64,000 bases of DNA from Undibacterium sp. CCC3.4. Its GTDB lineage: Bacteria > Pseudomonadota > Gammaproteobacteria > Burkholderiales > Burkholderiaceae_D. The notes beneath the pieces are model-generated. The model worked only from the letters and a program-made list of their open reading frames with translations, searched no databases and was not told the origin of the DNA. The stretch is taken from positions 3,100,001 to 3,164,000 of the forward strand of contig NZ_CP133779.1 of the NCBI RefSeq assembly GCF_034347425.1, given 5' to 3'. Below are positions 42,271-50,759 of the stretch, in pieces; the stretch's first letter is position 1, and every line of letters starts with the position of its first letter. The position numbers and the translations under genes were made by a program.

Positions 42271-45128
42271 CAGGTATCAGCACACCAGTACTCTGCTGCC
42301 CACTTTGCCATGGAGAAAAGCTGGCTTTTATTTTAGCTCGAAAGCGGTGGCGGTGCGAAAACATTGATTGCTGCGAAGTCTTTGACGGGCCACCACCTGG
42401 TAATCTTTCTCGACAACAGAATATTTTTCTTTCATATGCGCACACCGTTGATGGTAACGATGACCATAGCGCGCATTTGGTGAGACGCATTAAAGAAAAG
42501 TTAGAGCAGGCGGGCCACAAAACCTGGATTGATGAACAGCAGCTACAACCTGGCTTTGACTGGCGACATGGCATCACACAGGGAATACTCGCTTCAGATC
42601 GGGTTTTGTCCTTCCTCAGCCCTCGGTCTGTTCGTGATCCAGGCGTATGTTTGGACGAAATTGGCATCGCAATGGCACATAAACATGGCGCTATAGCCAC
42701 TATTTTGACAGACGATCGCACTGTATCCAGCATTCCTGCCAGCGTCAGCCATATCCAATATCTGGATCTGGCTGATTGGAAACTACATGTTAATGCTCCT
42801 GATGAAGAGCCCTGGCTTGAAAGCAAAGTTCAGAAAATTTTGGATATTCTTACCAAGAACGCTGGCTTTGCCGGGGAACTTGAACATTTGGCCAGAGCAC
42901 TAGGTGCTTCAACTACCGTATCCAAAATTGGCAGGCTTATCGAAAGTGGTATTGTCGGGCGAGCCTGGGTGTTCGATGCCATTGAGACGTGGCGTTTACA
43001 GCAAATCAATCAACGGGTATTTCAATTGATTGGCCTGCCAGGTACAGGAAAAAGTGCGATTGCTGCCCACTTAGTACATTACGCCAAACTGCGGGTAGTG
43101 GCGTATCACTTTTGCGAGGCTGACCAGCCCGAGACACGCTTTCCACACATTTTTGTTCGGAATCTGGCTTTCATGCTCGCTGCCAGATTGCCTGCCTTCC
43201 GCGTTTTGCTCAAAGAACAGCTGGCACGGTTGACAAAACCACTCCATGAATTGTCAGCAGATTATTTAATGGAGCAACTGCTTATTAATCCATTGCGCAG
43301 CCACATCGATGGTGGCCAGACGGATGACCGGCTGCTGATCGTCATTGATGGGCTGGATGAAGCTGATATTAGTCTGAGCAAGTTGCTAAACAAAACGCTC
43401 CAAGATCTGCCGTCCTGGCTGGGCGTTGTTATGACAGGCCGTACTAGTATCAAGCCATATTTTGAGCAATTTCAGACTTACGAATTGAGCATTGACGACA
43501 AAAATAATCAGACTGACCTGCGACAATTTATGCTTAAGTGGGCTGAAGATGAGCCAGCAATGACATCCGATATTCAGGAATACTTGCTGCACTGTGCGTC
43601 AGGTCAAATTTTGTACCTCGTCATGGCGCGTCGGGCTGTTAAAGACGGGAACATGACTATTAATAATTTAAAAATGCTCCCACCAGGTTTAGGAGGATGC
43701 TATCAAATTTGGTTTGAGCGAGCCTTTAGTGAGCGACCAACGGAGGGGGGCGTATGGAACACGCTTGTTTATCCCTTGCTAGGCTTGCTATGTGCTAGTT
43801 CGATGCCATTACCGATTCATGTTGCCCGAAAAATTGGGAACTGGCACGGACAGGATGCTACGATCGTTCGTCATGCGCTAAGTGGCTTACTTTTATGGGA
43901 CAGCAGCCTCCAGTTTAGTCATAAAAGTATTAGTGATTGGTTAATCGAGACAGAAGGACTCTTTTGTGTCAACGTTGAAGAGAGCACGCAGCGTTTAGTC
44001 GATTGGCTGTCTGAGCAAATACCTGATAGTTATCAGCGATATGAATTGAGCGATGAGAAGTTGGACGTCTGCGGGTTAATGGTCTCTATGGCCCAAACAC
44101 AGCTTCATAAAAAGCAGTTTTCCAATTCAAAGAGGCTTTATGAAGGTGTGCTGAACATATGTGCGGGCTTTCTGTCAGTATCGAAGAGTGATGCTCTGAG
44201 CACAATGCAACTAGTCTATCAATCAGGGAGAGGCCTGTTAGAAATAATACAGGAAACCGATATGGGTTCGGATGATCTGATATTTTCTATAAACAGCGGA
44301 TCGAGCGAGGTCACGTTAATGGAAATGACATACGAAGCATTTGGAGCCTATATCATTCCAATGATGATGGGGGAGCGACCAGTTGCCTCAGTTAGTCCCG
44401 AAAAACTTTCAGATTTGACTAATTTAGCAATTCAAATTGAGGATTTGGGCTTGTCGCCGGTGTCCGAGCGATTGCATGAGACCGTCTTCAGCTTACGTGA
44501 AGAGCATCTTGGTTCCAGTCACATTGATACATTGCTCTCTTGGTTTATATACGCTTCCAATTGTAAAAATAGCCAAGGCGATATGAGTGTTGACGTGCAG
44601 TTTAAACGGAAAATAGAAGGGCTTTGTGATTCTTTGGGAATGCTAAGTACAGATCAGCTGGTTTCCTCCGTCGGGGTGTCTCTTGAAAAGCTATTTCTAT
44701 TTAGCAAGGCTAAATCTGTTTATGAAATGTTTCTCGAAATTGAGCGTGGCAGAGTTGGAGCACTTGGTAGTCTAAGTCCCCATTGTCGGAGCTTCTTGGC
44801 TCGGATGTTTTATCGGGAAAAGAAATTCGCAGAAGCAAAAATAATGTATGAACAAGTGTTGCTGATATATCAAAAAAATGATGGTATAGAACATGCCGAG
44901 TCGTTAACGGCGATGTCCGCCTTAGCCGACATTGAAGAAGCAATTGGAGACTTCATATCTGCAAGATCAAGTTATGAACGTATCCTTACTATTCGTAAGA
45001 AAGTTCAAGGTTGGGAGCTGGATAACCCTGCCAATTACTTTACTGTACAAGCGCTCTCCCGAACTCTGCGAGCTTTAGGCGAGAAAAAACTCGCTGATGA
45101 GTTGGACGAAAAGGCATCGACATGGTGA
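42267..45128 (+). CDS. Zn-ribbon/TIR/NACHT-type STAND protein with TPR-like C-terminus
   Basis: 953 aa. An N-terminal zinc ribbon (CPLCHGEKL ... CENIDCCEVF) is followed by a TIR domain at about residues 50-175 (IFLSYAHTVDGND, GHKTWIDEQQLQPG, SFLSPRSVRDPGVCLDE). Its E131 takes the place of the catalytic Glu of NAD-cleaving TIRs. The NTPase has Walker A GLPGTGKS (256-263) and Walker B LLIVIDGLDEAD (356-367). The last ~330 residues have TPR-like helices (AKIMYEQVLLIYQK, ARSSYERILTIRKK). This architecture fits prokaryotic NLR-like anti-phage proteins in which the C-terminus senses, the NTPase assembles and TIR depletes NAD+. The defence role is inferred. Confidence 0.85.
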   Translation: MTGISTPVLCCPLCHGEKLAFILARKRWRCENIDCCEVFDGPPPGNLSRQQNIFLSYAHTVDGNDDHSAHLVRRIKEKLEQAGHKTWIDEQQLQPGFDWRHGITQGILASDRVLSFLSPRSVRDPGVCLDEIGIAMAHKHGAIATILTDDRTVSSIPASVSHIQYLDLADWKLHVNAPDEEPWLESKVQKILDILTKNAGFAGELEHLARALGASTTVSKIGRLIESGIVGRAWVFDAIETWRLQQINQRVFQLIGLPGTGKSAIAAHLVHYAKLRVVAYHFCEADQPETRFPHIFVRNLAFMLAARLPAFRVLLKEQLARLTKPLHELSADYLMEQLLINPLRSHIDGGQTDDRLLIVIDGLDEADISLSKLLNKTLQDLPSWLGVVMTGRTSIKPYFEQFQTYELSIDDKNNQTDLRQFMLKWAEDEPAMTSDIQEYLLHCASGQILYLVMARRAVKDGNMTINNLKMLPPGLGGCYQIWFERAFSERPTEGGVWNTLVYPLLGLLCASSMPLPIHVARKIGNWHGQDATIVRHALSGLLLWDSSLQFSHKSISDWLIETEGLFCVNVEESTQRLVDWLSEQIPDSYQRYELSDEKLDVCGLMVSMAQTQLHKKQFSNSKRLYEGVLNICAGFLSVSKSDALSTMQLVYQSGRGLLEIIQETDMGSDDLIFSINSGSSEVTLMEMTYEAFGAYIIPMMMGERPVASVSPEKLSDLTNLAIQIEDLGLSPVSERLHETVFSLREEHLGSSHIDTLLSWFIYASNCKNSQGDMSVDVQFKRKIEGLCDSLGMLSTDQLVSSVGVSLEKLFLFSKAKSVYEMFLEIERGRVGALGSLSPHCRSFLARMFYREKKFAEAKIMYEQVLLIYQKNDGIEHAESLTAMSALADIEEAIGDFISARSSYERILTIRKKVQGWELDNPANYFTVQALSRTLRALGEKKLADELDEKASTW

Positions 45129-45269
45129 TGGTTTCAGCCCCACAGTTAGTAATTGTTTTTGGTGTGGAAAGCTTCGATTGTGCGCACAATCAAATAAAAG
45201 TATTTGTCTGATTTATTGAATTTTACAACGATGAATTTATCGGATTTGCGCGTAAAACCCCGTCGTGCA

Positions 45270-45528
45270 GAGGCTGTCGCAAAAGGGTAGTGAATCGGTA
45301 TCATTACCCCAACTGGTGGCGACGTCATTCTTGCGCGCTTTTGGCAGGAACCCAGCGGCGTTCGTGCTTAACTGAAAATGCCAGATATGATCGTGTTTTC
45401 AGCGCTGAAAACGACGCTGGGTTCCCGCCAAAAGCATGCGGGAATGACGAGGCTGTGGCATGCAGGAATGACGAGGTATGCGGTGTTTCATGTGTAAAAA
45501 ACGTCCATCAGGCTTTTGCGACAGCCTC
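45270..45528. repeat. MITE-like element, copy 1
   Basis: 259 bp with perfect 16-bp terminal inverted repeats GAGGCTGTCGCAAAAG / CTTTTGCGACAGCCTC. Inside is a palindrome GTTTTCAGCGCTGAAAAC and REP-like CGGGAATGACG segments. No transposase. Copy 2 at 50171 is in the opposite internal orientation. Confidence 0.88.
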
Positions 45529-45617
45529 TTTAGGGCGGGGAGGATGTCAATTAAAATCGATATAAATAGCCTGAGTAAACTGTAATGCCGTTCAGTTAAA
45601 CTGTTTTTCGCACAATA

Positions 45618-45677
45618 CGATGGCGGCATGATGGAAAATGACGCTACGCTCCTTGCAAATAAAACCGACATGCGTCG
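45618..45677 (+). pseudogene. Relic of a P2-type terminase gene start
   Basis: This stretch matches the reverse complement of the 5' end of the prophage P gene (about 10900-10958), with one substitution within the 57 nt from 45621 to 45677. It includes the bases encoding MMENDATLLANKTDMR. Similarity stops abruptly at 45677. It is a scar of a related prophage, probably element 2. Confidence 0.85.
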
Positions 45678-45686
45678 CTTTGCTTC

Positions 45687-46052
45687 TTATTCGCAAATAG
45701 CAATAATTTGATTCAGCATATCGCCTGCAAGTATCAACACTTCCTCGGGCGCTTTTTTCCATGGATGGGGCTTTGCATCCCGCAGTCGCCAATCAAAGCT
45801 TTTAGGCTGGTGTGCCAAAATGTAACTTGGCTTGCCCTTGTTACCAATGAACTTTACGGCAAATGGATTTGTTTCATTGGATTCAGCCGTAGTCATTGGC
45901 AGTCCAATGACAATTCTTGTTTTGTCATTAAATGCTTTGGGTGACAGCACAAGTAAGGGGTGAACATCTTTCATTTCCCGCCCCACTTGAGGATTAAAAT
46001 CAATCCAAATAATATCCCGGCGCTCTGGAACCCAAATTTTTTCCACCATCAA
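45687..46052 (-). CDS. mazF: MazF/PemK-like toxin
   Basis: 121 aa. MazF motifs: PERRDIIWIDFNPQVGREM at the start, HPLLVLSP and RIVIGLPMTTA, plus a late AGDMLNQI. The ATGATG start overlaps the antitoxin stop. It differs clearly from the prophage MazF at 17842. The C-terminus ends only 10 nt from the terminase relic. Confidence 0.9.
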   Translation of the reverse strand: MMVEKIWVPERRDIIWIDFNPQVGREMKDVHPLLVLSPKAFNDKTRIVIGLPMTTAESNETNPFAVKFIGNKGKPSYILAHQPKSFDWRLRDAKPHPWKKAPEEVLILAGDMLNQIIAICE

Positions 46053-46306
46053 AACACCTCAGCACCGATGCGGCCAGAAGCCATCGCTTCACCACCGTGC
46101 TTTACCGGATCAAACGCTGCCAGTTTTTGTTCTAAAGAGAGCTTGGGGCTACCTTTTCGATGAACTACCACACCGAAATCGTCGGCGGATACGTCAACTG
46201 GTTGTCCGGCGACAAAATGTACTTTTCGCGCAAGGGCGGCGGGAATGCGTACTGCCAAGCTGTTGCCCCACTGCTGGACAGTTGAATTTGCTGTCTTACT
46301 CATCAT
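46049..46306 (-). CDS. mazE: MazE/AbrB-like antitoxin
   Basis: 85 aa, or 84 from the second ATG (46303), which is better placed for the RBS AGGAG. The AbrB motif VQQWGNSLAVRIP is followed by a hydrophilic C-terminus ending in FDPVKHGGEAMASG. It is the first gene of the pair and overlaps the toxin. Confidence 0.9.
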   Translation of the reverse strand: MMSKTANSTVQQWGNSLAVRIPAALARKVHFVAGQPVDVSADDFGVVVHRKGSPKLSLEQKLAAFDPVKHGGEAMASGRIGAEVF

Positions 46307-46322
46307 ATCTCCTGTTATGTAG

Positions 46323-46355
46323 ATACTAGTATATACTTTTTTAGTTAAGTATCAA
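46323..46355 (-). promoter_or_regulatory. Promoter and operator of the second MazEF pair
   Basis: Read leftward: TTGATA (46355-46350), 16-bp spacer, TATACT (46333-46328). The perfect palindrome ATACTAGTAT at 46323-46332 covers the -10 box, as expected for autoregulation by the antitoxin. Confidence 0.72.
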
Positions 46356-46383
46356 CGTGCTTATATATGGCAGATTCAATATT

Positions 46384-46858
46384 TCACGCGCCGCTTACTG
46401 TCTGGCGACGACTACCTTGCCTATCATTGACCAGTTCCGCCACGCGCCGCAACAAAGCATGCTGCCGCGCGATCGTGGCCGTCGTGTAGATCGACCGCGT
46501 GTACATCAGCTCCTTTTCCCTTGAGTGGGCCGATATCGAGGCCAACCGGATCGTTGATGAGCGCGAACTTCCTTCGGGATGCAAGGCTGCGGCGATTTGC
46601 GGTGCCCAAGGCTGGGAATGATCGGTGACGCCACCACTGCCGATGCCATTCTGGACCGCATCGTGCAGCGCAACCACTGTTTTACGCTGACCGGCGATTC
46701 GCTGGGCACGGGACACCATGAATCGTCAAAAAGAGAAAAACATCGACCTATCGTGATCGTAGAGCTTAGAATTTGACCGCGTAACGCGCATCTTATGCGC
46801 AGCGGTCACGTTCGCCGGAATCCCCATTCACTACATTTTTGAGCAAAGGCTCAGTGCT
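46384..46858. other. Intergenic stretch with decayed sequence
   Basis: No intact gene. 46600-46760 holds an IstB-like remnant (listed separately); the remaining ~300 bp has short ORFs on both strands but nothing recognisable. Confidence 0.5.
46600..46760 (+). pseudogene. Remnant of an IS21-type IstB ATPase
   Basis: The plus-strand frame reads GMIGDATTADAILDRIVQRN then HCFTLTGDSL. This matches the conserved C-terminal part of IstB (IGDxTxADAILDRxVHNxxRxxLKGES). The ATPase core is not present. Confidence 0.6.
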
Positions 46859-48166
46859 ATGCCAGTCACTTCAATCCAATCCGTGAACCTTGCGAGAACG
46901 GTCACACTCACGGCTGCGGCGGTGTCAACGACACAGTTGCTGGTAAATTCATCGAAGGCGGCCGATCACATTGTCGGTGTTGAAGCGTTATTTCAAAATG
47001 CCACGCAGCTCGATTGCATGGTTGCTTTTGCCCGTTTGTCCGGATACACAAAATTAGAGGCAACCCTGGGTGCGGCGTTGGACGCCGGCCTGTCAGTTCG
47101 ATTCGTCGTCGGCCTTGATTTTTATCACACCGAGCCGCCGGTTCTGGAAGCGCTTTTTGCGCTCATGGAGCTGTATCCAGATCAGTTCGAATTGTTCATC
47201 AGCGGGCCGAAGAGGACTCGGACCTTTCATCCCAAGGTCTATGCTTTTCAGTATGCGGACGCGTCCTGCAAGATGGTGGTTGGGTCGGCCAATCTCACTG
47301 CAGGGGGCCTTTCGCTCAATCATGAATTTTCCTTGTTCACCGAATCGTCCGATTGCCTGCTGGCCGATCAGGTGGCTTCAGAAATCGCAGATCTGCTCCA
47401 GAGTGGAGAAATCGAGGTGGCTGCGCGTGAGCGCTTGGACGAATATGCGCGACGGCACAAGATCTACGCGTTGCACAACCGCGCTGCCAAGTTGAACGCT
47501 GAGGCTGATTGTAAGAGTTCGAGGTCCGCGCCCTCAAGCAATGGTGCGGTCTACCTGCCGACGCTCTTGTCAATCCTGACGCTGATGAAAGCGGATCAAA
47601 CTCAATCCGGGTTCATCGCTCAGAGGAACGCTCGAACCCGAAGGCACGCAAACGCACAAGGGTATTTGAACGGACTTCGGACGCAAGCTGTTGGCACCCC
47701 GGGGCAGTTTTTGGCATATTACGAACCACTGGTGTCGGGGTTGGGCTGGCATTCCGGCGGTCTTCAGCGCGGCAAGAACATCGTTGCGCAACAAGGTGAG
47801 GTATTTCAAGCAGGGCTGCGCGATTTGTACTTGCGAATGCAAGCGAATCCAAAACTCAGTGCCGAAGATGCTTATCTCCTTTTGCACGCTTATTTGTCCA
47901 GCATCCCGAGAGCGGGAACCAACGTACTCACGGAGGCCTTGCACACCTTTGATCCCTTGCGTTTTGCGGTCATGAACCAGAATTCGGTCAACGGCATGGC
48001 ACTTGCGGGATACCGAAGCTTTCCAGAGAAGCCGAACAAAAGCAGTGTCGATTCGCTGCTTTACGCGGATTTTTGTTCGAAAGCCAGACGGGTTTGCGCT
48101 GCCTTGGGGCTGGCGAATTTGGGCGAGCTCGATGCCCTGTTCAACTACGCGTATTGGGTCGCCTGA
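46859..48166 (+). CDS. Phospholipase-D-like (NgoFVII-type) putative nuclease
   Basis: 435 aa. The first half contains one PLD HxK motif, FHPKVYAFQYAD, followed by KMVVGSANLTAGGLSLNHE with the usual GSxN segment. This arrangement is seen in PLD-type restriction nucleases and DNA repair helicase-linked nucleases. The C-terminal ~200 residues are helical with no recognised domain. It lies between TA modules and mobile scars, so defence is likely but inferred. ATG 46859 follows GTGCT without a clear RBS, so the start is uncertain. Confidence 0.75.
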   Translation: MPVTSIQSVNLARTVTLTAAAVSTTQLLVNSSKAADHIVGVEALFQNATQLDCMVAFARLSGYTKLEATLGAALDAGLSVRFVVGLDFYHTEPPVLEALFALMELYPDQFELFISGPKRTRTFHPKVYAFQYADASCKMVVGSANLTAGGLSLNHEFSLFTESSDCLLADQVASEIADLLQSGEIEVAARERLDEYARRHKIYALHNRAAKLNAEADCKSSRSAPSSNGAVYLPTLLSILTLMKADQTQSGFIAQRNARTRRHANAQGYLNGLRTQAVGTPGQFLAYYEPLVSGLGWHSGGLQRGKNIVAQQGEVFQAGLRDLYLRMQANPKLSAEDAYLLLHAYLSSIPRAGTNVLTEALHTFDPLRFAVMNQNSVNGMALAGYRSFPEKPNKSSVDSLLYADFCSKARRVCAALGLANLGELDALFNYAYWVA

Positions 48167-48184
48167 GCTGCGAACAGGGCGTTG

Positions 48185-48288
48185 CAAGCACGAACGTCGC
48201 TGGGTTCCTGCCAAAAGCGCGCAGGAATGACGTTATGTCCGACAGGGGTAATGATCCCGAGTGAAAACCCTCTTGCGACGATCCATTA
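48185..48288. repeat. Partial MITE-like element, copy 3
   Basis: About 100 bp matching the right half of copy 2: GCACGAACGTCGCTGGGTTC, CCAAAAGCGCGCAGGAATGA, then a degraded end CTCTTGCGACG. The left terminal repeat is missing. Confidence 0.75.
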
Positions 48289-48376
48289 AGTTGTAACTAC
48301 CGACTAACATACTTAATGGACTACATTTGAGTAGTAGTATCACCGTTCTCGATTTGCCATTTCAAATTTTCAGCGT

Positions 48377-48414
48377 ATATTAATACTCATTATCGCTAAT
48401 TTGAGTATTAATAT
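48377..48414. promoter_or_regulatory. hipBA operator candidate
   Basis: A perfect 13-bp inverted repeat ATATTAATACTCA (48377-48389) / TGAGTATTAATAT (48402-48414) with a 12-bp spacer lies directly before and over the hipB start. It fits an autoregulatory site for the XRE antitoxin. Confidence 0.78.
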
Positions 48415-48724
48415 GAGCACAATCATCGAGCAATTAGTTAATGTTCGCGAAGTAAAGCACCTCTCGCAGACCGCTTTTGCTGAAAAGGCTGGATTAAATC
48501 GAATGACTGTCGCGCGTACGGAACTTGGAAAAATTGATCCCAGACTTTCTACGATTCTGGTCATGGCGCGTGCGCTTGGATTGGACTTAATGCTTGTTCC
48601 AAAAGAACTTAAACAAGCTTTGGAAGAGTTTATCCAATCAGGCGGTAAATATGTCGGTCAGGCACCTGGTGTGGAAGCACCGCTATCTATCGTGGACGCC
48701 ATCTTGAGTGAAAGAAATGCATGA
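48413..48724 (+). CDS. hipB: HipB-like XRE antitoxin
   Basis: 103 aa from ATG 48413; a TTG at 48401 lies inside the operator. An HTH_XRE domain occupies the first 65 residues (LSQTAFAEKAGLNRMTVART). The C-terminal tail ends APLSIVDAILSERNA. It overlaps hipA by ATGA and represses the pair in the known systems. Confidence 0.9.
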   Translation: MSTIIEQLVNVREVKHLSQTAFAEKAGLNRMTVARTELGKIDPRLSTILVMARALGLDLMLVPKELKQALEEFIQSGGKYVGQAPGVEAPLSIVDAILSERNA

Positions 48725-50022
48725 GCACGTCTATTCGCTATGTGCGCATTTATCTGCACACTCCTGATCGTCAAAAATTACCTGTCGGTCACTTATCCGT
48801 CTATGGCGATTTAATACGCGTCTCATTTGATGAGAGCTACATTAGCAATCCTTTGCGGCCTACTTTATCTCTCGCATATCGAGGTTCGAGTGAAGCGCAG
48901 ACCCTTGCTATTCTCCGTGCCGAAAAGGATATGCGTGTTGCCAGGAACGATGGAAAATTGCCGGTGTATTTTCAAAATCTACTTCCAGAAGCGCAGAATC
49001 GGCAACGCTTGGCAAAAGAGCGCCAATGCGGTACGGAGGATGAATTCGAGCTACTCGTGGCAGCCGGTCATGATCTTATGGGTGCAATTGAAGTCGAACC
49101 CATAGCGCAAGACGATTCGGTGCCGGACAGTGTGCGACTTTGGCACACCACACTCGGTAAGGATGTTGTTGAACCGGGCTTTGTTGAATACCCGGTAGAA
49201 GATGCCTTCGCAATCCCAGGCGTCGTTGTCAAGTTTTCTGCGCTCCAAGATGGCAGGCGATATCTTATTAAACGCCATGGCGCTGCCGGTTCCTACATTC
49301 TCAAATTGCCGACAACCAGGCATCCAGATCTGGTCGAAATCGAAGCGACAGGATTCGCCCTGCTTAAGGCGCTGAACATCGATTGCGCCGAAGCGGAAAT
49401 CATCGCAAAAGAAAATGCTGATCTGCCAGAACATATTCCCTTTGCTCACCTTTTAGCTGTAAAGCGGTTTGATCGGGGTGAAAATGGCACGCGTATCCAC
49501 ATGGAAGAATTTGCCCAAATTCTTCAATATGCGCCAAAACACAAATACGGGAAAGATCTGATTAAAGACTACAGCTCAATTTTAAACATTTTGGAAAGTC
49601 TTTCATCCCAGCCGGACAAAGATACGGTTGAGTTCGTCAAGCGCTTTGTTGCTTTCATTTTAATGGGCAACACGGATGCCCATCTGAAAAATTGGGCGGT
49701 TATCTATTCTGACGGGATTAATTTACAGCTTTCACCAGCCTACGATCCTGTCAGTGTATCGTCGTTATTTGATCGTGTTCCCCTTGATCATTACGGATTA
49801 AACCGCGAAATCGATCGTCAATTAACAGCGTTCACGTGGGGTGACATGGATGGACTATTGACAGCAGCCAAGGTCACAAGGAAGTCAAGATTGATGAAAA
49901 TTGCGAAGGACACCGTAAAAAAAGCCAAAGTTGTCTGGCCTGAGATCTTACTTCACGCGCCTGTATCCGTAAGAAATTGTATAGAGGCAAGGCTTGGCGG
50001 CGGTGTTGAGATCGCCAAATAG
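48721..50022 (+). CDS. hipA: HipA-family Ser/Thr kinase toxin
   Basis: 433 aa. The HipA N-domain (GKLPVYFQNLLPEAQNRQRLA) and the kinase core are complete: ATP-binding YILKLPTT, ERF-like AVKRFDRG, catalytic MGNTDAHLKNWAV and the DFG-like LSPAYDPVS. HipA kinases phosphorylate tRNA synthetases and cause growth arrest or persistence. Intact. Confidence 0.93.
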   Translation: MSTSIRYVRIYLHTPDRQKLPVGHLSVYGDLIRVSFDESYISNPLRPTLSLAYRGSSEAQTLAILRAEKDMRVARNDGKLPVYFQNLLPEAQNRQRLAKERQCGTEDEFELLVAAGHDLMGAIEVEPIAQDDSVPDSVRLWHTTLGKDVVEPGFVEYPVEDAFAIPGVVVKFSALQDGRRYLIKRHGAAGSYILKLPTTRHPDLVEIEATGFALLKALNIDCAEAEIIAKENADLPEHIPFAHLLAVKRFDRGENGTRIHMEEFAQILQYAPKHKYGKDLIKDYSSILNILESLSSQPDKDTVEFVKRFVAFILMGNTDAHLKNWAVIYSDGINLQLSPAYDPVSVSSLFDRVPLDHYGLNREIDRQLTAFTWGDMDGLLTAAKVTRKSRLMKIAKDTVKKAKVVWPEILLHAPVSVRNCIEARLGGGVEIAK

Positions 50023-50170
50023 CAATTTTTCAGACGAACTTCGGGCATTGTTTGTATTCGCTTGATGATTCCCGTTGCTCTGATTATTTGTTTGAATTTG
50101 TTTCGTATTAAACGCAAAAAATTAATTTTTTCATCAAAGATTTGACTAGGGTTTGAAACACCAGTCTTCA

Positions 50171-50433
50171 GAGGCTGTCGCAAAAGCCTGGCGGACGCTG
50201 TTTACACCTGAAACACCGCATACCGCGTCTTTCCCGCATGCCGCAGCCTCGTCATTCCCGCATGCCGCAGTCTCGTCATTCCCGCATGCTTTTGGCGGGA
50301 ACCCAGTGTCGTTTTCAGCGCTGAAAACACGATCATCTCTGGCATTTTCAGTTAAGCACGAACGCCGCTGGGTTCCTGCCAAAAGCACGCAGGAATGACG
50401 TGGCCACCAGTAATACCCTTTTGCGACAGCCTC
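50171..50433. repeat. MITE-like element, copy 2
   Basis: 263 bp with the same perfect terminal repeats as copy 1 and the internal sequence inverted. It holds three tandem units of about 20 bp around TCATTCCCGCATGC, plus the GTTTTCAGCGCTGAAAAC palindrome. Confidence 0.88.
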
Positions 50434-50759
50434 GTAGGGGCGCGCTCCCTGTTGCTTCGTGGTGGGCTTGCCTTGTGGATAATATCCAGTGAGCAAAAAA
50501 ATTCAGCCTAAAATCTCTTATATTGAGCGCACCGGTGGCTATATTGTCGGGGTCGGTTATTTCAAAGAGTAGAGCTTGAGTCGTCCGTCAGGGCACGATG
50601 ATGGTGCAGAGTTATGGCTATTTTCTGCAATTTTTTAAAGACGTGAATGTTTACACTGCCGCTGGCTCATCGCAATAGCGTGGCAATATGCGCCGCTGCA
50701 ATGTTATCAAATGGCTTGTTCGGCTATCCCCTCGTCTTTCATTGATAAATAGCGAAAAT
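50434..50759. other. Intergenic region before the first pentapeptide gene
   Basis: Apart from a 28-codon remnant at 50489-50572 no gene is seen. There is no strong RBS before 50760 and no recognised type III secretion regulatory box. Confidence 0.5.
50489..50572 (+). pseudogene. Remnant of a Cache-type sensor domain
   Basis: GTG 50489 to TAG 50570-50572 encodes KKIQPKISYIERTGGYIVG then VGYFKE. This matches the end of Cache domains of chemoreceptors (KISYVExxxGWxxGxGxY). The rest of the gene is gone. Confidence 0.55.

Noticed and set aside
45146..45565. Short frames within the MITE-like element
   Set aside because: They arise from the repeat itself and reappear in the other copy; no start signals.
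46384..46719. 111-codon leftward frame in the gap after the second MazEF pair
   Set aside because: It overlaps the IstB-like remnant on the other strand and resembles no protein.
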